Shown here piece after piece: positions 7,002 through 15,035 of a stretch of DNA of 25,447 bases. A program made the position numbers and the translations under genes. Position 1 is the stretch's first letter. Each line of letters opens with the position of its first letter. The notes under the pieces are model-generated. The model was given only the letters and a program-made list of their open reading frames with translations. It had not been told where the DNA came from and searched no databases. Source of the DNA: an uncultured Bacteroidales bacterium (GTDB lineage Bacteria > Bacteroidota > Bacteroidia > Bacteroidales > UBA932); NCBI GenBank assembly GCA_934700615.1, contig CAKUXR010000035.1, forward strand, positions 1 to 25,447, given 5' to 3'.

Positions 7002-8212
7002 TCGCTCTTTATGTTCGTTGCCACAGGTATCAATGCCATGATGAAGCCTATGGCGGTTATGCATGCTGCGGTGACCAGGATGTCCGGCCATGAGATGATT
7101 ATCGGGTAGGAACTTGCCGTGAATCCTCCCGGCATTTTTATGAAGCCGAAATGCTGCTGGGCAAGCGCGAATCCTATGCCGGCAATCAGGCCTGCAATGA
7201 GTCCTGAAAGGGATATCAGCCATCCTTCAGTAACGAAGATCCGTCTGATCAGGCTGTCCTGGGCTCCCATGCTCCGGAGAGTGGATATGTCTGTCTGTTT
7301 TTCGATGATGAGCATGGACAGGCTGCCGAAGATGCTGAAGGCTATGATAATCACTATAAATATGAGTATCAGGAAGATAGCTGCCTTTTCGTACTTCATC
7401 ATCTTATAGAGGGCAGTGTTCTGCTCGAACCTGTCCCGTACCAGATAACCCGGCCCCAACTGTTTCTGGAGTTCGTTCTGAACTTTCCGGATTCCCTTTT
7501 CGCCGTATTTGCCGTCAATGCGGATTTCTATCGCCGATACTTCATTGTCATAGCCGAGCAGCTCACGCATCGTCTCGAGAGGAACTATCATCAGGCCGGC
7601 ATCCACCTGGGCATTGACACTGAAGATTCCGGCAGGAAAGACCTTGACCATTTCGATGGAGGCGGCGGGGTTTGACATTGATATTTTCCTGTCGCGTGCC
7701 GGGAAATAGATTTCTATAGGGGCGACGAACCGGGGGCTGATGTTCATCGTGTAGGCGGTTTTCGCTCCTACTACCGCAAGCGGGACCTCTCCGCGGTGGA
7801 GGGTGAATTTTCCGTCCTTCAGGTGGTCTTTCAGAGGGGATTCCTCCTCATAGACCTTGTCCGCGCCTTTGGCTTTGATTACCCCGCTGTGCCCGTCGTA
7901 GTTTATGAACACGTTCTCTTCCAGGACACTGCACATGTTCAGGACTTCTTCTTGGTCATATGCCCAGTCGAAGGCAGGGGAGTCCGGGACGAAGACTTTT
8001 CCCTCGGCGGGGGTAACAAGAATGTCCGGCTCAATGTTCCCGAGCGAGTCCTTGACGAGACTGTCGAAACCATTATAGACGGACATTATTATTATCAATG
8101 CTGCTGTGCCTGTCGCCATGCCGACCGCACTTATCGCGGAGATAATGTTGATGACATTGTGTGATTTCTTCGCGAAAAGGTATCTTACGGCAAATCTAAG
8201 CGGCAGATTCAT
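6998..8212 (-). CDS. FtsX-like ABC permease of the LolC/LolE (MacB-PCD) family
   Basis: A 404-residue protein with one N-terminal membrane helix (about 20-44), a large periplasmic domain (about 45-270) and three C-terminal helices (about 277-302, 331-353, 377-397). This is the MacB-PCD plus FtsX layout of the lipoprotein-releasing permeases LolC/LolE. The loop TDISTLRSMGAQDSLIRRIFVTEG after the second helix is the conserved FtsX coupling segment. It probably extracts outer-membrane-destined lipoproteins from the inner membrane together with a LolD-type ATPase, which is not in this window. It starts 28 nt after rbfA and its stop overlaps the next ATG (ATGA). Single-protein LolC/E-like permeases next to rbfA are, to my knowledge, common in Bacteroidales. 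Confidence 0.88.
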   Translation of the reverse strand: MNLPLRFAVRYLFAKKSHNVINIISAISAVGMATGTAALIIIMSVYNGFDSLVKDSLGNIEPDILVTPAEGKVFVPDSPAFDWAYDQEEVLNMCSVLEENVFINYDGHSGVIKAKGADKVYEEESPLKDHLKDGKFTLHRGEVPLAVVGAKTAYTMNISPRFVAPIEIYFPARDRKISMSNPAASIEMVKVFPAGIFSVNAQVDAGLMIVPLETMRELLGYDNEVSAIEIRIDGKYGEKGIRKVQNELQKQLGPGYLVRDRFEQNTALYKMMKYEKAAIFLILIFIVIIIAFSIFGSLSMLIIEKQTDISTLRSMGAQDSLIRRIFVTEGWLISLSGLIAGLIAGIGFALAQQHFGFIKMPGGFTASSYPIIISWPDILVTAACITAIGFIMALIPVATNIKSE

Positions 8213-8240
8213 TGCATTTTCGTATTTCAGCCTGCGCGGC

Positions 8241-8588
8241 TTATTTTTTCAGGAGTTCATCAATGTGCTCCGCGTAGTCGAGTGACGTGTCCTGGAAAAA
8301 TACGAGTTCAGGGACGATGCGGAGCTGCTTTGCCACGACGTGGCCGAGTTCTCCGCGTATAGCGCGCGAATTGTCATTGATAATCTGCATCGCTGCCTCA
8401 GCCTTTGCTGAAGGGAAGATGCTTACATATACTTTGGCGACTGAAAGATCAGGGCTGATTCTGACTTCAGTAACCGAAACCATGGCTCCGCCGAATGCAG
8501 CCATGCCCTTGCTTCTGATGATTTCAGCAAGGTCTTTCTGCAATTCTTTGGCTACTTTGAGCTGTCTGGTGCTTGCACCGTTCTCCAT
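8241..8588 (-). CDS. rbfA: 30S ribosome-binding factor RbfA
   Basis: A 115-residue protein with the KH-like fold pattern of RbfA: an N-terminal helix (STRQLKVAKELQKDLAEIIR), the strand-helix run VSVTEVRISPDLSVAKVYVSIF and the end LRIVPELVFFQDTSLDYAEHIDELL, which matches the usual RbfA C-terminus. RbfA assists late maturation of the 16S rRNA 5' end and cold adaptation. Its ATG lies 1 nt after the tyrS stop, so the two are almost certainly co-transcribed. Confidence 0.93.
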   Translation of the reverse strand: MENGASTRQLKVAKELQKDLAEIIRSKGMAAFGGAMVSVTEVRISPDLSVAKVYVSIFPSAKAEAAMQIINDNSRAIRGELGHVVAKQLRIVPELVFFQDTSLDYAEHIDELLKK

Positions 8589-8589
8589 A

Positions 8590-9882
8590 TCAGATTATTC
8601 TTATAAGGTTGTAATTCTTCTTTCCTCTCTGGGCGAGGATGTACTTGCCGTCGACAATGTCTTTTTCGCTTACCTCGTACTCGATGTCAGCGACCTTGTC
8701 CTTGTTCAGGCTGACTCCGCCGCCCTGAATCATCTTGCGGCACTCGCCCTTGGACGGGAATACCTGTGTCTTGACTGCAAGAAGTTCAATGATGTTGCAT
8801 GGGAGATCCTCTTTCTTTATGTCGAAGGTAGGGACGCCTGAGAATACTGCGAGGAATGTCCTCTCGTCGAGTTTTCTGAGTTCTTCAGAAGTGGAGTTTC
8901 CGAACAGCATCTTGGAAGCTGAAAGTGCATTCTCATACTCTGCCTCTCCATGGACGAGGATGGTAACTTCCTTGGCCAGAAGCTTCTGGAGTTTTCTCTG
9001 TCCCGGGTCGAGCTGATGGTCTGCAACTGCAGCCTCTACCTCTTCCTTTGTAAGGAGTGTGAAAATCTTGATGTAGCGCTCGGCATCTTCATCGGAAACA
9101 TTGAGCCAGAACTGGTAGAACTCGTAAGGCGAGGTTCTTTCAGGATCCAGCCAGATGTTGCCTTTCTCGGTCTTGCCGAACTTCTTTCCGTCAGCCTTTC
9201 TGATGAGCGGGCAGGTCAATGCATATGCGTCGGTCTTGCCGAGCATTCTTCTGATAAGCTCTGTTCCGGTAGTGATGTTTCCCCACTGGTCGCTTCCGCC
9301 CATCTCCAGATGGCAGTTCTTGTTCTCATAGAGCCAGAGGAAATCGTATCCCTGGAGCAGCTGGTAGCTGAACTCTGTGAATGACATGCCTTCGCGTGAC
9401 TCGTTGGACAGTCTCATCTTTACGGAATCCTTGGCCATCATGTAGTTGACGGTGATGTGCTTGCCGACGTCTCTGATGAAATTCAGGAAACTGTAATTTT
9501 TCATCCAGTCGTAGTTGTTCACAAGTTCGGCACGGTTAGGAGCATCTGAATCGAAATCCAGGAATTTGGAAAGCTGCTTCCTGATGCCCTCGATATTGTG
9601 CTGGAGCGTCTCCTCGTCGAGGAGGTTTCTCTCCTGTGACTTCATGGAAGGGTCTCCAATCATACCTGTCGCACCTCCGATCAATGCTATCGGCTTGTGG
9701 CCGCATTCCTGGAAGTGTCTGAGAATCATGATACTTACGAGGTGACCGATGTGAAGAGAGTCGGCTGTCGGGTCAATGCCGACGTACGCTGCCGTAGGGC
9801 CTTCCATCAGTTTCTCCTCTGTTCCCGGCATGATGTCCTGGATCATGCCTCTCCATTTGAGTTCCTCTACGAAATTTTTCAT
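8590..9882 (-). CDS. tyrS: Tyrosine-tRNA ligase
   Basis: A 430-residue class I aminoacyl-tRNA synthetase. It has the HIGH motif (LHIGHL, H44-H47), the substrate pocket segments VGIDPTADSL, YQLLQGYDF and GGSDQWGN, and KFGKT (234-238) as the KMSKS equivalent. An S4 RNA-binding domain lies at about 360-430 (FPSKGECRKMIQGGGVSLN). Length matches bacterial TyrRS of the TyrS1 type. The start at 9882 (MKNFVEELKWRG) is chosen over an in-frame ATG at 9933, because a good -7 element lies at 9931-9938 and transcription should begin downstream of that ATG. It heads the minus-strand unit tyrS-rbfA-LolE-like-FecCD-like. Confidence 0.96.
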   Translation of the reverse strand: MKNFVEELKWRGMIQDIMPGTEEKLMEGPTAAYVGIDPTADSLHIGHLVSIMILRHFQECGHKPIALIGGATGMIGDPSMKSQERNLLDEETLQHNIEGIRKQLSKFLDFDSDAPNRAELVNNYDWMKNYSFLNFIRDVGKHITVNYMMAKDSVKMRLSNESREGMSFTEFSYQLLQGYDFLWLYENKNCHLEMGGSDQWGNITTGTELIRRMLGKTDAYALTCPLIRKADGKKFGKTEKGNIWLDPERTSPYEFYQFWLNVSDEDAERYIKIFTLLTKEEVEAAVADHQLDPGQRKLQKLLAKEVTILVHGEAEYENALSASKMLFGNSTSEELRKLDERTFLAVFSGVPTFDIKKEDLPCNIIELLAVKTQVFPSKGECRKMIQGGGVSLNKDKVADIEYEVSEKDIVDGKYILAQRGKKNYNLIRII

Positions 9883-9930
9883 CTGTATATTACGTTTTTT
9901 ATTATTCGATTTAATAGTAACTGCAATTTG

Positions 9931-9962
9931 CAAATATAATGAAACTAGTCTTAAGATAGAAA
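9931..9962 (-). promoter_or_regulatory. Promoter of the tyrS unit
   Basis: On the minus strand, TATATTTG (9938-9931) matches TAnnTTTG, with TTTC, one base off TTTG, about 20 nt upstream. The predicted start gives a leader of about 45 nt before the tyrS ATG at 9882. No T-box-like structure was recognised in that short leader. Confidence 0.6.
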
Positions 9963-10117
9963 TTTTTTTCGGAGCGTGTCTTTTCCGTGCGGATTTGGGC
10001 GGTCGGGAGCCATTTGTGTTTTTTAAAAAAAGTGTTGGATTTATGATTTACAAATACTATCTTGCCAAACGTTGAATGAGCGGATAGATATAGGAGCGTT
10101 ACTTATTACGGTTAGAC

Positions 10118-10125
10118 TATTTTTG
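10118..10125 (+). promoter_or_regulatory. Candidate -7 element just before the lipoprotein operon
   Basis: TATTTTTG matches TAnnTTTG but ends only 5 nt before the ATG at 10131, which would give a leaderless or nearly leaderless transcript. I see no convincing TTG at the expected -33 position. The true promoter may be elsewhere in the 190-nt AT-rich gap. Confidence 0.3.
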
Positions 10126-10130
10126 TTATT

Positions 10131-11846
10131 ATGTACCTGAAACGATTGCTCTGGGCTTTGGCGGCCCCGCTTTTTTTTGTTTCCTGTTCTGAAAAGGAAA
10201 CGCCTAATATAGAACCTGAGGTCAAAATTGATTTTGCTGTGACAAGTGTCTCAGTCCCGGCCGGTACGTCATCTGAATTGGCATTGACAGTGGATCCTTC
10301 CGAGAAGGCATCTCTCGTGTCAGTGTCCATTGCTGACGAGGAAGTGGCAAGCATTACCGGAACAAGGGTTGATGGTGACAATGTTTACGTTGCGCTCCAG
10401 AGCAACTCTCTCGGAACAACTACTCTTGTTGCCGTCCTCGAGGACAAGATTGCGGAGTGCGCTGTCACGGTCGCCCCTATCGCAGTAGAGAGCATCATCC
10501 TCGACAAGACCTCTATAGATATCAATATGTATGATACCTATACTCTGAAGGCTGAGGTCAAACCTGAAAATGCCACGAATCCGATAATAGACTGGATTTC
10601 AAGCGACGACAGAATCGCTACTGTCTCCCGTGGTGTCGTTACCGGCATCAGGGAAGGAAAGGCTACCATCACAGCTGCCTTCGGAGGCGTCGAGACCAAG
10701 TGTGAGGTCAATGTCCACATGGTTCATGCCGAGTCCCTTACATTGGATGTCACTTCCAAGGAAATTGCTGAAGGTGAGACCTTTATCGTGACTGCTACAG
10801 TGCTTCCGAAGAATGTCACATCCAAGACGATGACATGGAGCGTGAGCAAGACGTCCGTCGCCAGCTTCGAGGTTATCGATGTGGACATAAAGGATAACAT
10901 TGTCGCTGCACGAGTTACCGGACTTGAGCCTGGTGAGGCTGTGCTTTCTGTCGAGTGCTCCGGATTGACTGCGGAATGCGCCGTTGTCGTAAAGGCTCCT
11001 GTAATTCCTGTTGACCCTCCTAAGGTCGGCGACTACTATTACAGTGACGGTACCTGGAGTGACGGTGGCCTGATTTCTATCAATGATGATGGAACTGACC
11101 CTGTATGGAAGGATGTGAAGCCTGCTCCTGAAGCGGGCAAGACCGTGATAGGCATCGTGTTCCAGACAGATGCGAAAAGAATATCTGCAACTGAAAAGGC
11201 TGCCGGCCACACCAACGGTCTCGTGATGGCTGTCAGAACGGCGCATGGAGAAAAGTCCATGTTTACGAGATATTCTTTCGACAGTGATTTCGAGAATATA
11301 CCTAACAAGAAACTCGGAACTTCCTGGTATGGTGACATCGAAGGCTACAGTTGGACTGAGGAAATCAAGAAGGCATATCCGGGAGACAAGATCTCACAGT
11401 GTCCTGCATTCGATTTCACGACAAGAGACTTCCAGCCTTCTGCTCCTGCCGGAACGTCCGGATGGTATGTTCCTTCCATCGGACAGGTTTGGGATATGAT
11501 GGCCAATCTTGGAGGCGGTGATGTTGCCGCTCAGATCAAGGAAGCAAGGACATATACCGCCGACATCTCTTATTATTGGAGAGATCATGGCAGAATGAAT
11601 CTGACATACGATCCGATAGAGAAACTCAATTCCTGCATGTCTCAGATTCCGGATTCGGAGAAAGAGAACTTCACCCACAGCAACAAGCGCGGTGAAAGTA
11701 ACCTTTGTGAGATATTGTCGTCATCTCTTTATGATAATACAGATGGAAACGTATGTGTCTTCTGGCTTTATGATGACGGACAGATCGAATTCGAGATTGA
11801 CTGGTCAGACAATACCTATGTGTGCCGGCCTATACTATCATTCTAA
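10131..11846 (+). CDS. Surface lipoprotein with three Ig-like (Big_2-type) domains and a lectin-like C-terminal domain
   Basis: A 571-residue protein with a lipoprotein signal peptide (MYLKRLLWALAAPLFFVSC, lipid Cys19), followed by SEKE, a plausible Bacteroidota surface-export signal. Three consecutive beta-sandwich units follow (about 33-114, 117-195, 199-287). The last two carry the Big_2 pattern (L-x-L-D, 'W-S-S/V-S-x-x-x-V-A', 'G-x-x-x-G-x-A-x-I'). After a Pro-rich linker (PVIPVDPPK) the C-terminal part (299-571) starts GDYYYSDGTWSDG and includes GWYVPSIGQVWDMM (444-457). This is reminiscent of DUF1566/formylglycine-enzyme-like C-type-lectin folds found in Bacteroidales surface proteins. 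It is probably an extended adhesin-like outer-membrane protein. It is the first gene of a four-lipoprotein run, and the gap to the next gene is 22 nt. Ligand unknown. Confidence 0.85.
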   Translation: MYLKRLLWALAAPLFFVSCSEKETPNIEPEVKIDFAVTSVSVPAGTSSELALTVDPSEKASLVSVSIADEEVASITGTRVDGDNVYVALQSNSLGTTTLVAVLEDKIAECAVTVAPIAVESIILDKTSIDINMYDTYTLKAEVKPENATNPIIDWISSDDRIATVSRGVVTGIREGKATITAAFGGVETKCEVNVHMVHAESLTLDVTSKEIAEGETFIVTATVLPKNVTSKTMTWSVSKTSVASFEVIDVDIKDNIVAARVTGLEPGEAVLSVECSGLTAECAVVVKAPVIPVDPPKVGDYYYSDGTWSDGGLISINDDGTDPVWKDVKPAPEAGKTVIGIVFQTDAKRISATEKAAGHTNGLVMAVRTAHGEKSMFTRYSFDSDFENIPNKKLGTSWYGDIEGYSWTEEIKKAYPGDKISQCPAFDFTTRDFQPSAPAGTSGWYVPSIGQVWDMMANLGGGDVAAQIKEARTYTADISYYWRDHGRMNLTYDPIEKLNSCMSQIPDSEKENFTHSNKRGESNLCEILSSSLYDNTDGNVCVFWLYDDGQIEFEIDWSDNTYVCRPILSF

Positions 11847-11868
11847 AAATCTTAAATCATAAGTAAAT

Positions 11869-12744
11869 ATGAGAAAATTATTTTTGACCGTGCTTGCTGC
11901 AGCCTCTGTATGCTGTGCATGCACAAGTGATCTCAAAGATCGCGTAGATGTGCTGGAGTCGAAGGTTTCGGCACTTGAGACCAAAGCTAACAAGAATGCA
12001 GAGTCCATCAGCGCGCTGGTGCAGGCTGCTGCCAAGGCTGTGACAATTACCAAAGTCGAGACTTTGACTGATGGCTATAAGATTTATTTCAGTGACGGCA
12101 CAACTGCTGAACTTAAAAACGGAAAGGATGCTGTTGCTCCTGTTATCGGATTGAAAGAGGATAATGGAGTCTATTATTGGACAATCGACGGTGAGTTCAT
12201 TCTCAATAATGGACAGAAGGTCCCTGTAACCGGCAAGGACGGCCTTACTCCTCAGTTCAAGATTCAGGATGGCAAGTGGTATGTGTCATTTGACGGAAAA
12301 ACTTGGGATGAAGTTCCTGTGACTGGTACAGTAAAACCGGAACTCGTCATGACTGAGACCGATAATGAATATGTTTTCACTCTTGGAGAAACTGTCATCA
12401 GTATTCCTAAGGAGAATGCTTTCATGATTAAGGTGGCTTCTGATACCAAGCAGGTTGCTCCAGGTGAAACAGTGTCTTTCAAATATACGATTACCGGTGC
12501 CGATGAAACTACTCACGTGCTTGTAGAAGCTGGTGGCGTAACCGCTGAACTTGATGAGGCTAATTCGTCTGTAAAAGTTATTGTTCCGACAAATCTTCCT
12601 GAAAAGGCTTATGTCATGGTGAAGGCTGTCCGCAATAGCGACGGAAAGTATTCAGCACAGTACATCACAATCAGCAAAATCGACCCTTATGGTACTTTTG
12701 GTGGAGTTATCGTAGTAGATGAGGATGAATATCTTAACTGGTAA
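11869..12744 (+). CDS. Lipoprotein with PL29 N-terminal/DUF4988-like domain
   Basis: A 291-residue protein with a lipoprotein signal (MRKLFLTVLAAASVCCAC; Cys18 is the most likely lipid site, with nearby Cys15 and Cys16 making the choice uncertain). A predicted coiled coil with leucine heptads follows (about 22-55, LKDRVDVLESKVSALE). The next part, VTKVETLTDGYKI-type sequence then YFSDGTTAELKNGKDA, YYWTIDGEFILNNGQKVPV and GKDGLTPQFKIQDGKWYVS, is the pattern of the DUF4988/'PL29 N-terminal' domain common in Bacteroidales surface lipoproteins. Residues about 185-280 form a beta-sandwich. No lyase domain is present, so carbohydrate cleavage should not be inferred. It is the second gene of the lipoprotein run and is followed 13 nt later by the third. 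Confidence 0.82.
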   Translation: MRKLFLTVLAAASVCCACTSDLKDRVDVLESKVSALETKANKNAESISALVQAAAKAVTITKVETLTDGYKIYFSDGTTAELKNGKDAVAPVIGLKEDNGVYYWTIDGEFILNNGQKVPVTGKDGLTPQFKIQDGKWYVSFDGKTWDEVPVTGTVKPELVMTETDNEYVFTLGETVISIPKENAFMIKVASDTKQVAPGETVSFKYTITGADETTHVLVEAGGVTAELDEANSSVKVIVPTNLPEKAYVMVKAVRNSDGKYSAQYITISKIDPYGTFGGVIVVDEDEYLNW

Positions 12745-12757
12745 ATAGAAGTTAATT

Positions 12758-15007
12758 ATGAGAAAGACATTATATATGGCAGCAGCGCTGGCTGTATTGG
12801 CAGGCTGCGCAAAAACAGAAACTCAGCCGGAGAATCCTGCAGGAAGAAATCTTGACCTGACAGTGAATGTGGACGGAGCAGGTACCAGAGCATTTTTCGA
12901 TGGCGATTCACATATCAAGTTTGAGAAGTACGATGCTTTCCGCGGAGCTATCGCCCTTCCTGACAGTCCTACTAAGGCTGTGAAGGTGGGTGAAAGAAAC
13001 TTTGCAGTAGCAAGCAGCTATGCTGTTTCTTTCAAAGTGGAGGATCCGGAGGCTGCATCTCCTGTATTCAAGGGCTCGTTCTACAGTATTGTCGAGGCAA
13101 ACAATGCTGATACGTACAAGTTCTATGGCGTATTTCCTTCAGATGCGGTTTCTACTACTTCTGAAGACCTTACTTCATGGAGAGTTGAGGTAAGTGGTAC
13201 TCAGACCGCCTCACAGACATCTTGGCATGGCAGGTCTGATGTCATGCTTATGGAGCCTGCTGAAGTAAAAGTTCAGGATAAAGAAAAGACTCAGTACAAT
13301 GAGTATAATTCTTCTGCTTCTGTCAATGTCAGATTTGCACATCTGTTCGGATTCGGAAAGATTACCTTTGCTGATGTCCCTGAAGCTTATGCAAAGCAGA
13401 AGGTTGATCAGGTTATAATCGAAGCTGTCGGTGAAAACAAGGACCTTGCAGGTGTCTTCAAGGTGGATTTGACCAAGGATATTTCTGATGTTAAGCCTGT
13501 TCCGTTCAATACTGGTTCGACTTTGACCATCACTCCTGATTCTGATGTCACTGTCGCTGACAATATAGTTTGGTTTGTTGCCAATCCTGGTCTTTATGAT
13601 GTAAAGGTTACTGTCAAGACCGGAAGATATGACCTGGTATTCGAGCGTACAGGACTCAATATCAAACGCAGCAAGATTGCCGAGCCTACTGTCCATTTCA
13701 AAGAGGCTGACGTTGCCGAGTCTCATGATGTCGCTCTTGCGGCAGGGGAGAAGTGGGTGCACACTCCTACTTATACCAATTCGCTTTCCAGTATCCAAAA
13801 AGTTGCTTCATGGGGAGACGGTGACAAGAAGATGTCATTTGTATTGACCTATCCTGAAAACAATAGTGATAACTTCGGAACGACTTATTACAAAGCAGCC
13901 GGTTATGCTCAGGGATTTGCACAGAACAATATGCGTGGCGGCAAGGCTACCCTTACATCCCGTGCATCTTTCTCAGGAGTGAAGATGGTAAAGGTAAATC
14001 TCGGTATCTATACCCAGAATGCTACATGTGACTTCACTATTGCTCTTGCCAATGGTACTGACACAACTGTTCTGAAGAAGATTTCTGTGGATTCAGGTGA
14101 TGGCACACCAAGTCCTGAAGGCGCTGATTATTTCTTCGAGAATACAACAGGCGTAGATAAGGGCGATTTCGTAATTACCGTAAGCAATCTCAGTGCACAG
14201 GATATCAGACCTTATCTCGGAGTCCTTGTAATCAATCCTGAACCAGAACTTGTTCTCGGCGAGAGTGCAATCAAACTTGAGAAGACAGCATCAACTGGTG
14301 AAGTAGCATGTAATGTTTATGCTACCCAGTCTGCTCCTGAGGTTTCTTCTGATGCAGAGTGGCTGAAAGTTACATATGCTGACGGTAAGATTTCTTATAC
14401 TGCAGATGCCAACGAAGGCTCAAAGAGAACTGCTACAATTACAGTTAAACTTACAGACGGTGATTTCAGTGTAGTGAAGACCATTGCTGTTACACAGAAG
14501 TCGGCTCTCTCAATCCAGTATAAACTTACTGTTACACCTGCAGTCATGAATGAGATTCTCAAGGCAGAGGCCGAGAAGCATCCTGATGCGACATCAAGTG
14601 ACTATTTTGAGGTGGATGCTACATTCCAGGCTGTTGCAACAGACGGTTCCGGCAAGACTGTCGATGTGAAGATGCATGCAAACCAGATGTATGTGACCGG
14701 CCTTTCAGATGCTTCATTCCGTATGAGAGGCAGATTCTATTGCAGCCAGTCAATCGGCTTCGTGGAGAAGGTGGTTGTTTCTGCGAACACGAAGGTTACT
14801 GTTGGTAATTGGGCTTCTCTTGCTGTGAAATTCTCTAAAGACGGCTCGGCTTGGAACCATGTTTCATCATCGGATATCACAGCTGAAGAAAACGTCAGCA
14901 CGGTTGTCAATGCAGATGAGGACAACACGTTCTTTAGTCTCGATGCGTCAGGCGGATTCTCAACAGTTTACATTAACAGCTTCGAGGTTACATTCATTGG
15001 TGAATAA
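12758..15007 (+). CDS. Large lipoprotein with fimbrillin-like N-terminus and BACON domain
   Basis: A 749-residue protein with a textbook lipobox (LAGC, Cys17). The first part (about 30-310) resembles the Mfa-like/fimbrillin group: 'VDGAGTRAFF', a buried-strand region, and SASVNVRFAHLFGFGKITF, the usual 'F-x-H' strand of these pilin-like folds. A jelly-roll-like segment (about 330-497) ends RPYLGVLVINPEP. A BACON domain follows (about 499-588: SSDAEWLKV, ADANEGSKRTATITV, VTQKS). The final segment (about 589-749) again looks like a jelly roll, ending VYINSFEVTFIGE. There is no sign of a sortase motif or T9SS tail. The likely role is a cell-surface adhesin or structural/glycan-contact protein. 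It is the third gene in the run. Confidence 0.78.
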   Translation: MRKTLYMAAALAVLAGCAKTETQPENPAGRNLDLTVNVDGAGTRAFFDGDSHIKFEKYDAFRGAIALPDSPTKAVKVGERNFAVASSYAVSFKVEDPEAASPVFKGSFYSIVEANNADTYKFYGVFPSDAVSTTSEDLTSWRVEVSGTQTASQTSWHGRSDVMLMEPAEVKVQDKEKTQYNEYNSSASVNVRFAHLFGFGKITFADVPEAYAKQKVDQVIIEAVGENKDLAGVFKVDLTKDISDVKPVPFNTGSTLTITPDSDVTVADNIVWFVANPGLYDVKVTVKTGRYDLVFERTGLNIKRSKIAEPTVHFKEADVAESHDVALAAGEKWVHTPTYTNSLSSIQKVASWGDGDKKMSFVLTYPENNSDNFGTTYYKAAGYAQGFAQNNMRGGKATLTSRASFSGVKMVKVNLGIYTQNATCDFTIALANGTDTTVLKKISVDSGDGTPSPEGADYFFENTTGVDKGDFVITVSNLSAQDIRPYLGVLVINPEPELVLGESAIKLEKTASTGEVACNVYATQSAPEVSSDAEWLKVTYADGKISYTADANEGSKRTATITVKLTDGDFSVVKTIAVTQKSALSIQYKLTVTPAVMNEILKAEAEKHPDATSSDYFEVDATFQAVATDGSGKTVDVKMHANQMYVTGLSDASFRMRGRFYCSQSIGFVEKVVVSANTKVTVGNWASLAVKFSKDGSAWNHVSSSDITAEENVSTVVNADEDNTFFSLDASGGFSTVYINSFEVTFIGE

Positions 15008-15035
15008 TTTGTAACGCACGTTAAATTTTGACAAA

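Noticed and set aside
7002..7223. N-terminal extension of the FecCD-type permease
   Set aside because: The 74 extra residues are His/Arg-rich and lie fully inside the upstream permease gene; the ATGA overlap at 6998-7001 gives a natural start.
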